Source: Paracoccaceae bacterium
GTDB taxonomy: Bacteria; Pseudomonadota; Alphaproteobacteria; Rhodobacterales; Rhodobacteraceae
Assembly (NCBI GenBank): GCA_002708925.1
Contig: PAPN01000007.1
Span: forward strand, 74,080 to 138,079
Direction of reading: 5' to 3'
DNA: 64,000 nt
Shown: in pieces, positions 34,137 through 43,276 of the stretch
Position numbering within the stretch: position 1 is the first letter of the stretch
How the letters are laid out: the number at the start of each line of letters is the position of its first letter
Position numbers and translations under genes: made by a program
The notes under the pieces: model-generated
Databases searched by the model: none
What the model saw: the letters and a program-made list of their open reading frames with translations, nothing else
Told to the model about the DNA's origin: nothing

Positions 34137-34173
34137 AAAAAAAACGCCCCGGCCCGGTAGGGACGAGGCGTTT
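34137..34173 (-). terminator. intrinsic terminator of the OmpA-family lipoprotein gene
   Basis: Minus-strand AAACGCC...GGCGTTT stem with a GC-rich interior, followed by eight T. It ends 22 bp past the lipoprotein stop. Confidence 0.88.
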
Positions 34174-34194
34174 CGGGATGAAACCGAGTATGGA

Positions 34195-34863
34195 TCAATT
34201 CGGCAGGATGACAATCTCGACCCGGCGGTTCTGGGCTCGTCCGCTGGCCTCTAGATTCGAGGCAATGGGCGCATCTTCGCCCCGGCCGATGGTCTGCACG
34301 CGGCCCGCGCGAACGCCTGCGCTGATCAGAATGTCGGCCACGGCACCGGCGCGGCGTTGGCTCAGATCCTGATTATACGCGGCCGAGCCGGTGTTGTCGG
34401 TATGGCCCACAACCTGCACGGTGGTGTCAGGATAACGGTTCAGGCTTAGCGCCACGGTCTGGATGTCATCACGCAGCCCGGACTGCACATAGGTGCTGTC
34501 GGTGGCGAACAGGATGTCCTGCGGCATGGTCACGATCAGCCGGTCGCCGGTGTTCTGAATGCCGACATTGCCGTCCAGATCCTGGCGCAGCTCGGCCTCT
34601 TGTTTGTCCAGATTGTTGCCGATGGCCGCGCCCACACCGGCACCGATGGCCGCACCGACGATGGCGCCTTTCTTTTCGTCCTTGGACACCATCGCCCCCG
34701 AGATCGCCCCCAGGAACCCGCCCAGCAAGGCACCCTCTTTGGCTTTGCGGTTCGGGTCCGTGCCGCCCAGATGCTCGGGGCTGGTGCAGGCGGTGGTCAG
34801 AAGAAGGGCCGAGCCGCTAAGAACGGCGATGGCTTTCGATGCTCGGATCATATTGTGCCTCAT
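34195..34863 (-). CDS. OmpA family lipoprotein with glycine zipper
   Basis: A 222-residue outer-membrane lipoprotein. The lipobox LTTAC is near residue 26, a glycine-zipper segment (GALLGGFLGAISGAM; GAIVGAAIGAGVGAAIGNN) follows, and the C-terminal OmpA peptidoglycan-binding domain has VVGHTDNTGSAAYNQDLSQR and a final NRRVEIVILP. It anchors the outer membrane to peptidoglycan, like YiaD. A second possible ATG lies at 34851, with GAGG 6 nt before it. A promoter with a perfect TATAAT lies upstream and a terminator downstream. Confidence 0.92.
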   Translation of the reverse strand: MRHNMIRASKAIAVLSGSALLLTTACTSPEHLGGTDPNRKAKEGALLGGFLGAISGAMVSKDEKKGAIVGAAIGAGVGAAIGNNLDKQEAELRQDLDGNVGIQNTGDRLIVTMPQDILFATDSTYVQSGLRDDIQTVALSLNRYPDTTVQVVGHTDNTGSAAYNQDLSQRRAGAVADILISAGVRAGRVQTIGRGEDAPIASNLEASGRAQNRRVEIVILPN

Positions 34864-34894
34864 AGCTTTAGCTCCGCATAGGCGGACAGCCCTT

Positions 34895-34924
34895 ATTATA
34901 TGGGGAGGCCCGTCACGGTCTAAA
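34895..34924 (-). promoter_or_regulatory. candidate sigma-70 promoter of the OmpA-family gene
   Basis: On the minus strand TTTAGA (34919-34924), an 18-nt spacer, and a perfect TATAAT (34895-34900) lie 32 bp before the start codon. Confidence 0.6.
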
Positions 34925-34959
34925 CATGTTTATGTGAACTTGCGCGGGATTTCGCGCAT

Positions 34960-35793
34960 CTACCCGGCGTCAGCGCGGGCGGATTCATAGGCCAGAAGCG
35001 CGCGTTTCACCGGCAGACCCCAGTGATACCCGCCCAAGCCCCCCGATTTGCGCAAGGCCCGGTGACACGGGATCAGCCAGCTGACCGGATTACGCCCCAC
35101 GGCGGTGCCCACGGCGCGCACGGCCCTGGGATTGCCGATGCTTTGGGCGATTTCCGAATAGGTGGTGACATGGCCCGAGGGGATTTGCAGCAGCGCCTCC
35201 CATACTTTGATCTGAAAGGGCGCGCCGATCATGTGCAGTGCGGTTTCGCCTTTTTGCGCAAAGGCCGTATCGACCCAGGGTTTCAGGTGCATCGGGTCTT
35301 CGGTAAATGTCGCCTTGGGCCAGCGGCTGACCATATCCTGCATGGCGGCCTCGGTGCCGGTTTCGGCGGCAAAGGCCAGCCCGCACAGCCCGCGATCGGT
35401 GCCCATCACCAGAGTCAGATCGAAGGGGCTGTCGAACCAGCCCCAATAGACGGTGACGCCGTCCCCTGCGCGGGCGTAATCGCCGGGGCTCATGGCCTCC
35501 CATCTTATGAACAGATCATGCAGGCGGCCGTTGCCGGACAGGCCCACAGAATGGCTGACCTGAAGCGTCGTCATGTTCTGCTGCAACAGCGCCTTGGCGT
35601 GGTCCAGCGTCAGATATTGCTGATAGCGCTTGGGCGATACGCCGACCCATTGGGAAAACAGACGTTGAAAATGCGCGGGGCTCATGTCCATTTTCGCGGC
35701 CAGATCGGCCAGGGACAGGCCCGGCTGCGCGTCGATCAGATCCAACGCGCGGCGCATGACCTGATAATGATACCCCGCTTCCATATGCGACAT
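34960..35793 (-). CDS. AraC-type HTH–methylated-DNA-cysteine methyltransferase (Ada-like, no zinc domain)
   Basis: A 277-residue protein with an N-terminal AraC-type DNA-binding region (about residues 1-105: LADLAAKMDMSPAHFQRLFS) and a C-terminal O6-alkylguanine methyltransferase with the acceptor motif PCHR in SWLIPCHRALRKSGG. The zinc-cysteine N-domain of E. coli Ada, which senses methylphosphotriesters, is missing, so it may repair and bind DNA without the classical switch. It is divergent from nth, with 109 bp between the starts. Confidence 0.9.
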   Translation of the reverse strand: MSHMEAGYHYQVMRRALDLIDAQPGLSLADLAAKMDMSPAHFQRLFSQWVGVSPKRYQQYLTLDHAKALLQQNMTTLQVSHSVGLSGNGRLHDLFIRWEAMSPGDYARAGDGVTVYWGWFDSPFDLTLVMGTDRGLCGLAFAAETGTEAAMQDMVSRWPKATFTEDPMHLKPWVDTAFAQKGETALHMIGAPFQIKVWEALLQIPSGHVTTYSEIAQSIGNPRAVRAVGTAVGRNPVSWLIPCHRALRKSGGLGGYHWGLPVKRALLAYESARADAG

Positions 35794-35902
35794 GTCTCGT
35801 CCTTTCCTTTGGCGCGACGATACCGCCACGTCCAGGCCATATCGACCCGAAACTTGCGGGAAAGGCTTGAGCGGCGCGGCGCTCCGGGGCATAGGTGGGC
35901 GC

Positions 35903-36547
35903 ATGGCAAAACAGCTTGATTATCATACGATCCGCGAGATCTTCGCCCGCTTTCAGGCCAGCGAACCCGAACCCAAGGGCGAGCTGGACCATGTGAACGC
36001 CTATACGCTGGTGGTGGCGGTGGCCCTGTCGGCGCAGGCCACGGATAAGGGCGTGAACAAGGCCACGTCCAAGCTGTTCAAAATCGCCGACACGCCGCAG
36101 AAAATGCTGGATCTGGGCGAAGAGCAGCTGGTCGAACATATCAAGACCATCGGCCTGTATCGCAACAAAGCCAAGAACGTGATGAAAATGGCCCGCATCC
36201 TGGTGGATGAGTATGGCGGCGAGGTTCCCAATTCCCGCGCGGCTCTGGAATCGCTGCCCGGCGTGGGGCGCAAGACGGCCAATGTGGTGCTGAACATGTG
36301 GTGGCACTACCCCGCGCAGGCCGTGGACACGCATATTTTCCGGTTCGGCAATCGCTCGGGCGTGTGCCCAGGCAAGGATGTGGTGGCCGTGGAACGCGCG
36401 ATCGAGGATAACATCCCCGTCGATTTTCAGCAGCACGCCCATCACTGGATGATCCTGCACGGGCGCTATACCTGCGTCGCCCGCAAACCCAAATGCAACG
36501 CCTGCCTGATCCGCGATCTGTGCATGTATGAGGACAAAACCCCATGA
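35903..36547 (+). CDS. nth: endonuclease III
   Basis: A 214-residue DNA glycosylase/AP lyase for oxidised pyrimidines. Helix-hairpin-helix with catalytic Lys in LPGVGRKTANVV, catalytic Asp in VDTHIFRF, and the 4Fe-4S ligand pattern CVARKPKCNACLIRDLC (C-x6-C-x2-C-x5-C). ATG 35903 gives the usual N-terminus. It overlaps the PfkB kinase gene by ATGA and is divergent from the Ada-like repair gene. Confidence 0.96.
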   Translation: MAKQLDYHTIREIFARFQASEPEPKGELDHVNAYTLVVAVALSAQATDKGVNKATSKLFKIADTPQKMLDLGEEQLVEHIKTIGLYRNKAKNVMKMARILVDEYGGEVPNSRAALESLPGVGRKTANVVLNMWWHYPAQAVDTHIFRFGNRSGVCPGKDVVAVERAIEDNIPVDFQQHAHHWMILHGRYTCVARKPKCNACLIRDLCMYEDKTP

Positions 36548-37539
36548 CTTCTCCCGCGAAAAAATACCAGGTCGTCGGCATCGGAAACGCTGTTGTGGAC
36601 GTGCTTAGCCAGGCCGATGACAGTTTTCTGGATCTGATGGGCATTCAGAAAGGCATCATGCAACTGGTAGAACGCGAACGCGGAGAGATGCTGTATGGCG
36701 CGATGACGAAGCGGGTGCAGGCGCCGGGCGGGTCCGTAGCCAACACGCTGGCAGGGCTGGGAAATCTGGGGCTTAAAACCGGCTTTATCGGCCGTGTGCA
36801 GGATGACGCTCTGGGCCGGTTCTATGCGGATTCGATGGCCAATGGCGGCACGGATTTTGTCAATGCCCCGGTAACGGGAGGCGAGCTGCCAACCTCGCGC
36901 TCGATGATTTTTGTGTCGCCGGATGGTGAACGCTCGATGAATACCTATCTGGGCATCTCGTCCGAGCTGGGGCCCGATGACGTGTCCGATACCGTGGCCG
37001 GCCAGGCCGAGGTGCTGTTCCTTGAAGGCTATCTTTACGACAAACCCAAGGGCAAACAGGCCTTCGAACGCGCGGCCAAACTGTGTCGCGATGCTGGGGG
37101 CAAGGCCGGGATCGCCCTGTCCGATCCGTTCTGCGTGGAACGTCACCGCGATGATTTCCGACGTCTGGTCAAGGACTTGGACTATGTGATCGGCAATCAG
37201 CACGAATGGGAATCGCTGTACCAAACGGATCTGAGCAGCGCTTTGGAACAGGCCGCGCAGGATGCGGGCACCGTGGTTTGTACCCGGTCGGGCCATGATG
37301 TGGTGCTGGTGCGCGGCGAAGAAGAGGCCGTGGTCCCGGTGACAGAAATCACCCCCGTAGATGCCACCGGAGCAGGCGATCAATTCGCCGCCGGGTTCCT
37401 GTATGGCTATGCAACGGGTGCCTCGCTGGAGGTGGCGGGCCGCATGGGCTGCATCGCCGCCGCCGAGGTTATCAGCCATATGGGCGCCCGCCCCGAGACC
37501 GATTTGCAGGCGCTGTTCCGTCAGGCCGGGGTGCTGTGA
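36544..37539 (+). CDS. PfkB family carbohydrate/adenosine kinase
   Basis: A 331-residue ribokinase-fold kinase. APGGSVANTLAGLGNLG near the N-terminus (sugar or nucleoside binding) and the catalytic DATGAGDQFAAGFLYG near residue 280 are intact. Members of this size next to nth in Rhodobacterales are usually annotated adenosine kinase; the exact substrate is uncertain. It overlaps nth by 4 bp. Its stop codon abuts the stop of the convergent sulfotransferase (TGATCA). Confidence 0.88.
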   Translation: MTSPAKKYQVVGIGNAVVDVLSQADDSFLDLMGIQKGIMQLVERERGEMLYGAMTKRVQAPGGSVANTLAGLGNLGLKTGFIGRVQDDALGRFYADSMANGGTDFVNAPVTGGELPTSRSMIFVSPDGERSMNTYLGISSELGPDDVSDTVAGQAEVLFLEGYLYDKPKGKQAFERAAKLCRDAGGKAGIALSDPFCVERHRDDFRRLVKDLDYVIGNQHEWESLYQTDLSSALEQAAQDAGTVVCTRSGHDVVLVRGEEEAVVPVTEITPVDATGAGDQFAAGFLYGYATGASLEVAGRMGCIAAAEVISHMGARPETDLQALFRQAGVL

Positions 37540-38358
37540 TCAGCCCCCCAGTTTGGCGTGGACCTCGTGCAGGTCGATCTCACCGATAGGCATTTTATTC
37601 CCTGGGTTTTCAAAGTCATAGCGGAACAGATCGAAGTCGGATTTATAGATCTCGTACATCAGATGCATGGACAGATCGTCAAAATAATCCTCGACCGGAT
37701 GGGCGCGTTTGGGCCCGTGCCCTTCGGATTCATTGAAGCGCGGAATGTCTGTCAGAGACACTTTGTGCGGTGTTTCGATGTTGTCCAGAACGGTTTGCAT
37801 CCCGTCGTTGAACTTCTCGGTCCAGAAGATGTGATCATAGGTGCCGCCGTTCATCACATAGGTCGATACATGTCCCGAAACGGCTGACCAGTGGATGTCG
37901 GGATCCATCGGTTTACGGAAGCGGATGGTATCGCGGACGAACAGCAAAAACCGGCGGAAGCTGCGAATCTGGTCGAACTCTTCTTTGCCTTCGGGGCCGC
38001 CCACCTCGATTCCGTATTTCTGAATCAGCAGCGGCACCAGATTCCCGCGATAGCGTTTGCCATTGCGCTGAATGCCGCAGATCTTATCGAAAAACGAGCT
38101 GAGCACCCGCGTATAGGGATTGCGCACACAGGTGAACGCATAGGACGAATGATCGCGCACCGTCCGTTCGATCACCGGCTGGCTGTGTTCGAACGCCCAT
38201 TTATGCATACCTGACTGGGCGTCATGAATGTCGCCGTCAAAGAACGTACCGTGGTCCGAATAGAACATGATCTGCCCGATGGTCGAGCACGCGCATTTTG
38301 GAACCACCCGATAGATGACACTTTCGCTTTCTGTCATCCAGGTGCCTGGAAAACCCAT
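37540..38358 (-). CDS. sulfotransferase family 2-like protein
   Basis: A 272-residue PAPS-dependent sulfotransferase of the carbohydrate (Golgi-type) family. The 5'-phosphosulfate loop reads VPKCACSTIGQ near residue 20, and the 3'-phosphate motif is CVRNPYTRVLSSFFDK near 80. ATG 38358 has GGAGG 8 nt upstream. It probably sulfates a surface glycan, since the divergent neighbour is a glycosyltransferase. There is no signal peptide, so it would act on a cytosolic precursor or at the inner face of the membrane. Confidence 0.88.
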   Translation of the reverse strand: MGFPGTWMTESESVIYRVVPKCACSTIGQIMFYSDHGTFFDGDIHDAQSGMHKWAFEHSQPVIERTVRDHSSYAFTCVRNPYTRVLSSFFDKICGIQRNGKRYRGNLVPLLIQKYGIEVGGPEGKEEFDQIRSFRRFLLFVRDTIRFRKPMDPDIHWSAVSGHVSTYVMNGGTYDHIFWTEKFNDGMQTVLDNIETPHKVSLTDIPRFNESEGHGPKRAHPVEDYFDDLSMHLMYEIYKSDFDLFRYDFENPGNKMPIGEIDLHEVHAKLGG

Positions 38359-38480
38359 TGAATCTGCCTCCAATTTCAGGCGATTACCACACAGGATGCC
38401 TTAATTTTACGTTTATTATCCAAAGATAGTAGCGAAGGTAACCCGCGGTCAATCTAACGTAAGGTAGAAGCCTTGGAAAC

Positions 38481-38517
38481 ACCTGTGGAAAATACGGCAG
38501 CCATGGTTCCCACAGGT
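38481..38517. promoter_or_regulatory. dyad between the sulfotransferase and glycosyltransferase genes
   Basis: ACCTGTGG (38481-38488) and CCACAGGT (38510-38517) form an 8-bp inverted repeat about 50 bp upstream of the glycosyltransferase start, in a 211-bp AT-richer divergent control region. It is a possible operator for both genes, or an mRNA hairpin. Confidence 0.4.
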
Positions 38518-38569
38518 TCAATTGCCGCCTAATATGCAGAAAAACAAGTAGCGGAGCAGCGCCTCTTTC

Positions 38570-40147
38570 ATGGCAACAATTGCCTTCATCCTTCTGTGTC
38601 ACAAGGACCCGGACGCCATCATCCAGCAGGCCGAACGTCTGACGGCGGTTGGGGATTATATGTCGATTCACTTCGACGGGCGGGCCTCGGATGCCGATTA
38701 CGAAAAGATCCAGACCGCGCTGAAGGACAACCCAAACGTGACCTTCGCCCATAAACGCATCAAATGCGGCTGGGGCGAATGGAGCCTGGTGCAGGCCACG
38801 CTGAATGCTGTCGAAAGTGCCGTGCAGGCCTTTCCGCGGGCCACGCATTTCATGATGGTCTCGGGCGATTGCATGGCGATCAAATCCGCCGAATTCGCCC
38901 ATGATTTTCTGGATGCGGACGATTGCGACTATATCGAAAGCTTCGATTTTTTCGAAAGCGACTGGATCAAGACCGGCATGAAAGAGGACCGCCTGATCTA
39001 TCGCCACTATCTGAACGAACGCAAACATAAGCGGCTGTTCTACGGGATGCTGAATGCGCAGCGCAAACTGGGCCTGAAACGCCCCATCCCCGAGGATATT
39101 CAGGTTCAGATCGGCAGCCAGTGGTGGTGCCTGCGCCGCCGCACGATCGAGTGGATTCTGGATTTCACCCGCAATCGCCCCGATGTGATGAAATTCTTCC
39201 GCACCACATGGATTCCGGACGAAACCTTCTTTCAGACACTGGTCCGTCACCTGGTTCCGGAAACCGAAATCCGCACACGAACGCTGACATTCCTGATGTT
39301 CACCGACTACGGTATGCCGGTGAATTTCTATAACGATCACTATGACTTGCTGCTTAGCCAGGACTTCTTGTTTGCGCGCAAAATCAGCCCCGAGGCGCAT
39401 GAGCTCAAAGAACGTCTGGGCGATCTCTATGCCGCTAAAGGGGCCGAGTTCAAAATCTCGAACGAAGGCCAGAGCCTGTTCGCCTTTCTGGTCGGGCGCG
39501 GCCGGATCGGGCGCCGCTTTGGGATGCGCTTTTGGGAAACCGAAAGCACACTGGGCCGCGAGCGCGAACTGCTAATCCTCATCTGCAAGAAATGGCACGT
39601 CGCCAAGCGCCTGCTGGGGCTGATCAAACATTCTGCGGACATTCCGTCGATTGAATATCTGTTCAACGAAGAGGACACGCTTCTGCCCGATCTGGGGGGG
39701 ATTCAGGCCACTTTGCCCAAACGGATGCGGCACCAACGGGCGCTGATGCGGATGCTGTTTGATTATTTCGCCACGAACCGGCTGATCATCTGCGTGGATC
39801 CGGCAAACCTGGATCTGCTACGCGATTTCGCCGGCGACCGCTCTGTCACGCGCATGCTGGAAATCCAATGCGAATTCACCGATGATTTTCTGGTCGGCCA
39901 CGCCATGCGGATCGGCTTGGCGGGTGAGCATACCTCAGACGAAACCTGGGAGCGGCTCCTGCCCACGATCCGGCAGGATATCGTCTATGAAAGCGACGCG
40001 ATCCGAGACGCCGAATTCGAGCACCACACCCGCCTGCGCGAGACGGCAAGCCTAGCAGAAAACGCAGCCGCCTTGGCGCAATTCCTGTCCTTTCCGGAAG
40101 AGCAAGCCACTGAAATTCTGAACGTGGACTACTTGTTTTCCGACTAG
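38570..40147 (+). CDS. GT14 core-2/I-branching-type glycosyltransferase with DUF5928-like C-terminus
   Basis: A 525-residue protein. The first 270 residues resemble beta-1,6-N-acetylglucosaminyltransferases of the core-2/I-branching family (IAFILLCHKDPDAI; MSIHFDGRAS; HFMMVSGDCMAI; GSQWWCLRRR; DETFFQTLV). The C-terminal 250 residues fit the DUF5928 region found with such domains in Rhodobacterales. It probably adds sugars to a surface polysaccharide. Divergent from a sulfotransferase, which suggests a sulfated glycan (inference). Confidence 0.85.
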   Translation: MATIAFILLCHKDPDAIIQQAERLTAVGDYMSIHFDGRASDADYEKIQTALKDNPNVTFAHKRIKCGWGEWSLVQATLNAVESAVQAFPRATHFMMVSGDCMAIKSAEFAHDFLDADDCDYIESFDFFESDWIKTGMKEDRLIYRHYLNERKHKRLFYGMLNAQRKLGLKRPIPEDIQVQIGSQWWCLRRRTIEWILDFTRNRPDVMKFFRTTWIPDETFFQTLVRHLVPETEIRTRTLTFLMFTDYGMPVNFYNDHYDLLLSQDFLFARKISPEAHELKERLGDLYAAKGAEFKISNEGQSLFAFLVGRGRIGRRFGMRFWETESTLGRERELLILICKKWHVAKRLLGLIKHSADIPSIEYLFNEEDTLLPDLGGIQATLPKRMRHQRALMRMLFDYFATNRLIICVDPANLDLLRDFAGDRSVTRMLEIQCEFTDDFLVGHAMRIGLAGEHTSDETWERLLPTIRQDIVYESDAIRDAEFEHHTRLRETASLAENAAALAQFLSFPEEQATEILNVDYLFSD

Positions 40148-40188
40148 CCTCTCCCCTCATCCAGCCCGTGTATTCCGCTCTGTTGGAA

Positions 40189-40214
40189 TTTGAGTATTTT
40201 TATCAAAAAGAAGC
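40189..40214 (+). repeat. dispersed GAGTATT element, copy 3
   Basis: Reads TTTGAGTATTTTTATCAAAA then AGAAGC, in sense orientation 41 nt past the glycosyltransferase stop. Matches copy 5 (43277-43302) at most positions. The 249 bp from 40148 to 40396 hold this copy and copy 4, facing each other, plus GC-rich hairpins (around 40299-40320), and no convincing gene. Confidence 0.75.
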
Positions 40215-40343
40215 GGAAAGGCGCTGTTAACTTTTATCTGCGACAAGTGCCGTACGGTACAGGCTGGAGAGCCGATGACCGTTCAGGAAGAAGCGGCCCC
40301 GTTCTCAACCCGGAAACGGCGGGGGGACGGGGCTATGCAGCCC

Positions 40344-40369
40344 GTTTCTTGCTGATCCAAATACTCACT
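40344..40369 (-). repeat. dispersed GAGTATT element, copy 4
   Basis: On the minus strand GTGAGTATTTGGATCAGCAA then GAAAC, 27 nt past the polA stop in sense orientation. It faces copy 3 across about 130 bp. Confidence 0.7.
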
Positions 40370-40396
40370 GAGATGCCCGAGCGGCTGGGCGGAGAA

Positions 40397-43198
40397 TCAG
40401 TGGGCCTCGGCCCAGTTCAGACCTTGGCCAGCGTCAACAGTCAGGGGCACGGAGAGCTTAAGAGCAGGGTCTGCGGCGCTTTCCATCACTTCGCGGGCGC
40501 GTGAGATGATGATCTCAGCGTGGTCGGCCTCGACCTCGAACAGTAGTTCGTCATGTACTTGCAGCAGCATTTTTGCAGGCAGGTCGGTGATGGCGCTTTC
40601 CATTCGGATCATGGCGCGGCGGATCACGTCGGCGGCGGTGCCTTGGATCGGGGCGTTGATCGCGGCGCGTTTGGCAAAGCCCGCGCCGGGGCCTTTGGCG
40701 TTGATTTCGGGCGTGTGGATTTTGCGGCCGAACATGGTTTGGACATAGCCGTGGTCTTTGGCGAATTGCGTGGTTTCGTCCATGTAGCTGCGGATGCCGG
40801 GGAAGCGCTCGAAATAGCGGTCGATGAAGCCTTGGGCTTCGGCCCGCGGAATGCGCAGGTTGCGGGCCAGGCCGAAGCCCGAGATGCCGTAGATCACGCC
40901 GAAGTTGATCGCCTTGGCGCGGCGTCGGATGTCCGGAGTCATCTGATCCAGCGGGACGTCGAACATCTCAGAGGCGGTCATGGCGTGAATGTCCAGCCCG
41001 TCCTTGAAGGCCTGTTTCAGCGCGTCGATGCCGGCCATCTCGGCCAGGATGCGCAGCTCGATTTGCGAGTAGTCGAGCGACAGCAGAAGCTTGCCTTCTT
41101 CCGCGACAAAGGCCTCGCGGATGCGGCGGCCTTCCTCGGAGCGGACAGGGATGTTTTGCAGGTTTGGATCGGTCGAGGCCAGGCGCCCGGTGTTCGCGCC
41201 GGTCTGCACATAAGACGTATGAACGCGGCCGGTGTCGGGGTTGATGTGGTCTTGCAGCGCGTCCGTGTAGGTGGATTTCAGTTTCTGCAACTGGCGGTAA
41301 TCCAGCACGCGGGCGGCGAAATCATGCTCGGTTGCCAGGTCTTCCAACGTGGTGGCGGGGGTGGACCACTGGCCGGTCTTGGTTTTCTTGCCGCCCTCCA
41401 GGCCCATTTCCTCGAACAGGATTTTGCCCACTTGCGCGGGGGACTGGACGTTGAATTCGTGCCCGGCCAGCTCATACAGCTCGGCCTCGTACCCCGCCAT
41501 TTTCTGGGCAAAGGCGTTGGACATGCGCGACAGGGTATCGCGGTCAACCTTGATGCCGTGCATCTCCATACGGGCCAGTACGGGCGACAGGGGCCGTTCC
41601 AGCGTTTCATAGACGGTGGTGACGCGGGTCTGATGCAGCTGGGGTTTGAACAATTGCCACAGGCGCAGGGTGATGTCGGCATCCTCGGCCGCGTATTTCA
41701 CGGCGTCCTCTATGGGAACGCGGTCAAAGGTAATGGCGGATTTTCCCGTCCCCAGCAGGGACTTGATCGAGATCGGGGTGTGGCTCAGATAGCGTTCGGC
41801 CAGCGCATCCATCCCGTGGCCATGCAGCCCGGCATTCATCGCATAGGACATCAGCATCGTGTCGTCATAGGGGGCGACAGTGACGCCGTAGCGGGCGAAA
41901 ATCTTGGCGTCGTATTTCATGTTCTGACCGATTTTCATCACCGAGGGATCGGCCAGAAGCGGTGCCAGCATGTCCAGCGCCTGCTGCACGGGCATCTGCC
42001 CCTCGGCCAGGTTGTCCGAGCCAAACAGATCGTCCGAGCCATCCTTGTGCGTCAGCGGAATATAGCAGGCCGTACCGGGGTCAACGCACAGGGAAATCCC
42101 CACCAGATCGACGCGCATTTCGTCCAGCCCCGTGGTTTCCGTGTCCACGGCGATATGGCCGCGTTCATAGGCGCGATCAATCCATTTTTGCAGGGCGGCC
42201 GCATCGCGCAGGCATTCGTATTCCTCGGGCTTGAACGGGAGGGCCGCGGGCGTATCGGCCGTGCCCGGCTCGGCCCCGGCAGGGTCCGTATCCACAACCG
42301 CCGGAGCCTCGGCCCCCAGTTGATCGGCCACGCGTTTCAGCAGCGTCCGGAACTCCATTTCGGCCAGGAACGGCAGCAGCACGCCCGGCTCGGGCTCGCG
42401 AACCTCAAGATCGTCCAGGGTGAAACCCAGCTCCATCGCGCAATCCAGCTGCACCAGTTGCTTGGACAGCTCGATCTGCGCGCGCTTTTCCATCAGAGTC
42501 TGCCGGCGCTTGGGTTGCTTGATCTCTTCGGCGCGGTCCAGCAGAGTTTCCAGATCGCCAAATTCGTTGATCAGCAGCGCGGCTGTCTTGATCCCGATCC
42601 CCGGCGCCCCCGGCACGTTATCCACGCTGTCCCCGGCCAAGGCCTGCACATCCACCACGCGCTCGGGACCCACGCCGAATTTCTCTACCACGCCGTCAGA
42701 ATCGATGCGCTTGTTCTTCATCGCATCCAGCATTTCCACGCCGCCGCCCACCAGCTGCATCAGATCCTTGTCCGAGCTGATGATCGTCACCCGCCCGCCC
42801 GCATCGCGCGCCTGACAGGACAGGGTGGCGATGATGTCATCGGCCTCGAAGCCTTCGATCTCCTTGCAGGCGATATTGAACGCCTCGGTCGCCCGCCGCG
42901 TCAATGGGAACTGAGGCACCAGATCTTCGGGCGCGGGCGGCCGGTTGGCCTTGTACTGATCATACAGATCGTTACGGAAACTCTTGCCCGAATAATCGAA
43001 AATCACCGCCACATGGGTGGGCGCATCCGGGCCGGTGTTGGCCTCCACATATTTGTGGATCATGTTGCAGAACCCGGCAACGGCCCCAATCGGCAGCCCG
43101 TCCGATTTCCGCGTCAAAGGCGGCAGCGCATGATAGGCCCGAAAAATAAACGCCGAGCCGTCAATCAAATGAAGATGGCACCCTTTTCCAAATTGCAT
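40397..43198 (-). CDS. polA: DNA polymerase I
   Basis: A 933-residue replication and repair polymerase with three domains: 5'-3' exonuclease (LIDGSAFIFRAYHALPP at the start, GIGIKTAALL), an apparently active 3'-5' exonuclease (VDTETTGLDEM keeps the DxE acids) and the polymerase with SLDYSQIELRILAEM, INFGVIYGISGFG and LLQVHDELLFEV. The start at ATG 43198 (MQFGKGCHLHL) fits the family. It is convergent with the glycosyltransferase and flanked on both sides by GAGTATT elements. Confidence 0.97.
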   Translation of the reverse strand: MQFGKGCHLHLIDGSAFIFRAYHALPPLTRKSDGLPIGAVAGFCNMIHKYVEANTGPDAPTHVAVIFDYSGKSFRNDLYDQYKANRPPAPEDLVPQFPLTRRATEAFNIACKEIEGFEADDIIATLSCQARDAGGRVTIISSDKDLMQLVGGGVEMLDAMKNKRIDSDGVVEKFGVGPERVVDVQALAGDSVDNVPGAPGIGIKTAALLINEFGDLETLLDRAEEIKQPKRRQTLMEKRAQIELSKQLVQLDCAMELGFTLDDLEVREPEPGVLLPFLAEMEFRTLLKRVADQLGAEAPAVVDTDPAGAEPGTADTPAALPFKPEEYECLRDAAALQKWIDRAYERGHIAVDTETTGLDEMRVDLVGISLCVDPGTACYIPLTHKDGSDDLFGSDNLAEGQMPVQQALDMLAPLLADPSVMKIGQNMKYDAKIFARYGVTVAPYDDTMLMSYAMNAGLHGHGMDALAERYLSHTPISIKSLLGTGKSAITFDRVPIEDAVKYAAEDADITLRLWQLFKPQLHQTRVTTVYETLERPLSPVLARMEMHGIKVDRDTLSRMSNAFAQKMAGYEAELYELAGHEFNVQSPAQVGKILFEEMGLEGGKKTKTGQWSTPATTLEDLATEHDFAARVLDYRQLQKLKSTYTDALQDHINPDTGRVHTSYVQTGANTGRLASTDPNLQNIPVRSEEGRRIREAFVAEEGKLLLSLDYSQIELRILAEMAGIDALKQAFKDGLDIHAMTASEMFDVPLDQMTPDIRRRAKAINFGVIYGISGFGLARNLRIPRAEAQGFIDRYFERFPGIRSYMDETTQFAKDHGYVQTMFGRKIHTPEINAKGPGAGFAKRAAINAPIQGTAADVIRRAMIRMESAITDLPAKMLLQVHDELLFEVEADHAEIIISRAREVMESAADPALKLSVPLTVDAGQGLNWAEAH

Positions 43199-43276
43199 GA
43201 CGGCTCCCTTCCTGCGCTGCCCGCTCTTTTTGCCACGCAAATCGGGGCGCGACCAGCCCGCCGGGCACGCCCTTGT

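Noticed and set aside
40190-40504. 104-codon frame in the gap after the GT14 gene
   Set aside because: It starts inside a GAGTATT element, runs into the 3' end of polA antisense, and has no ribosome binding site.
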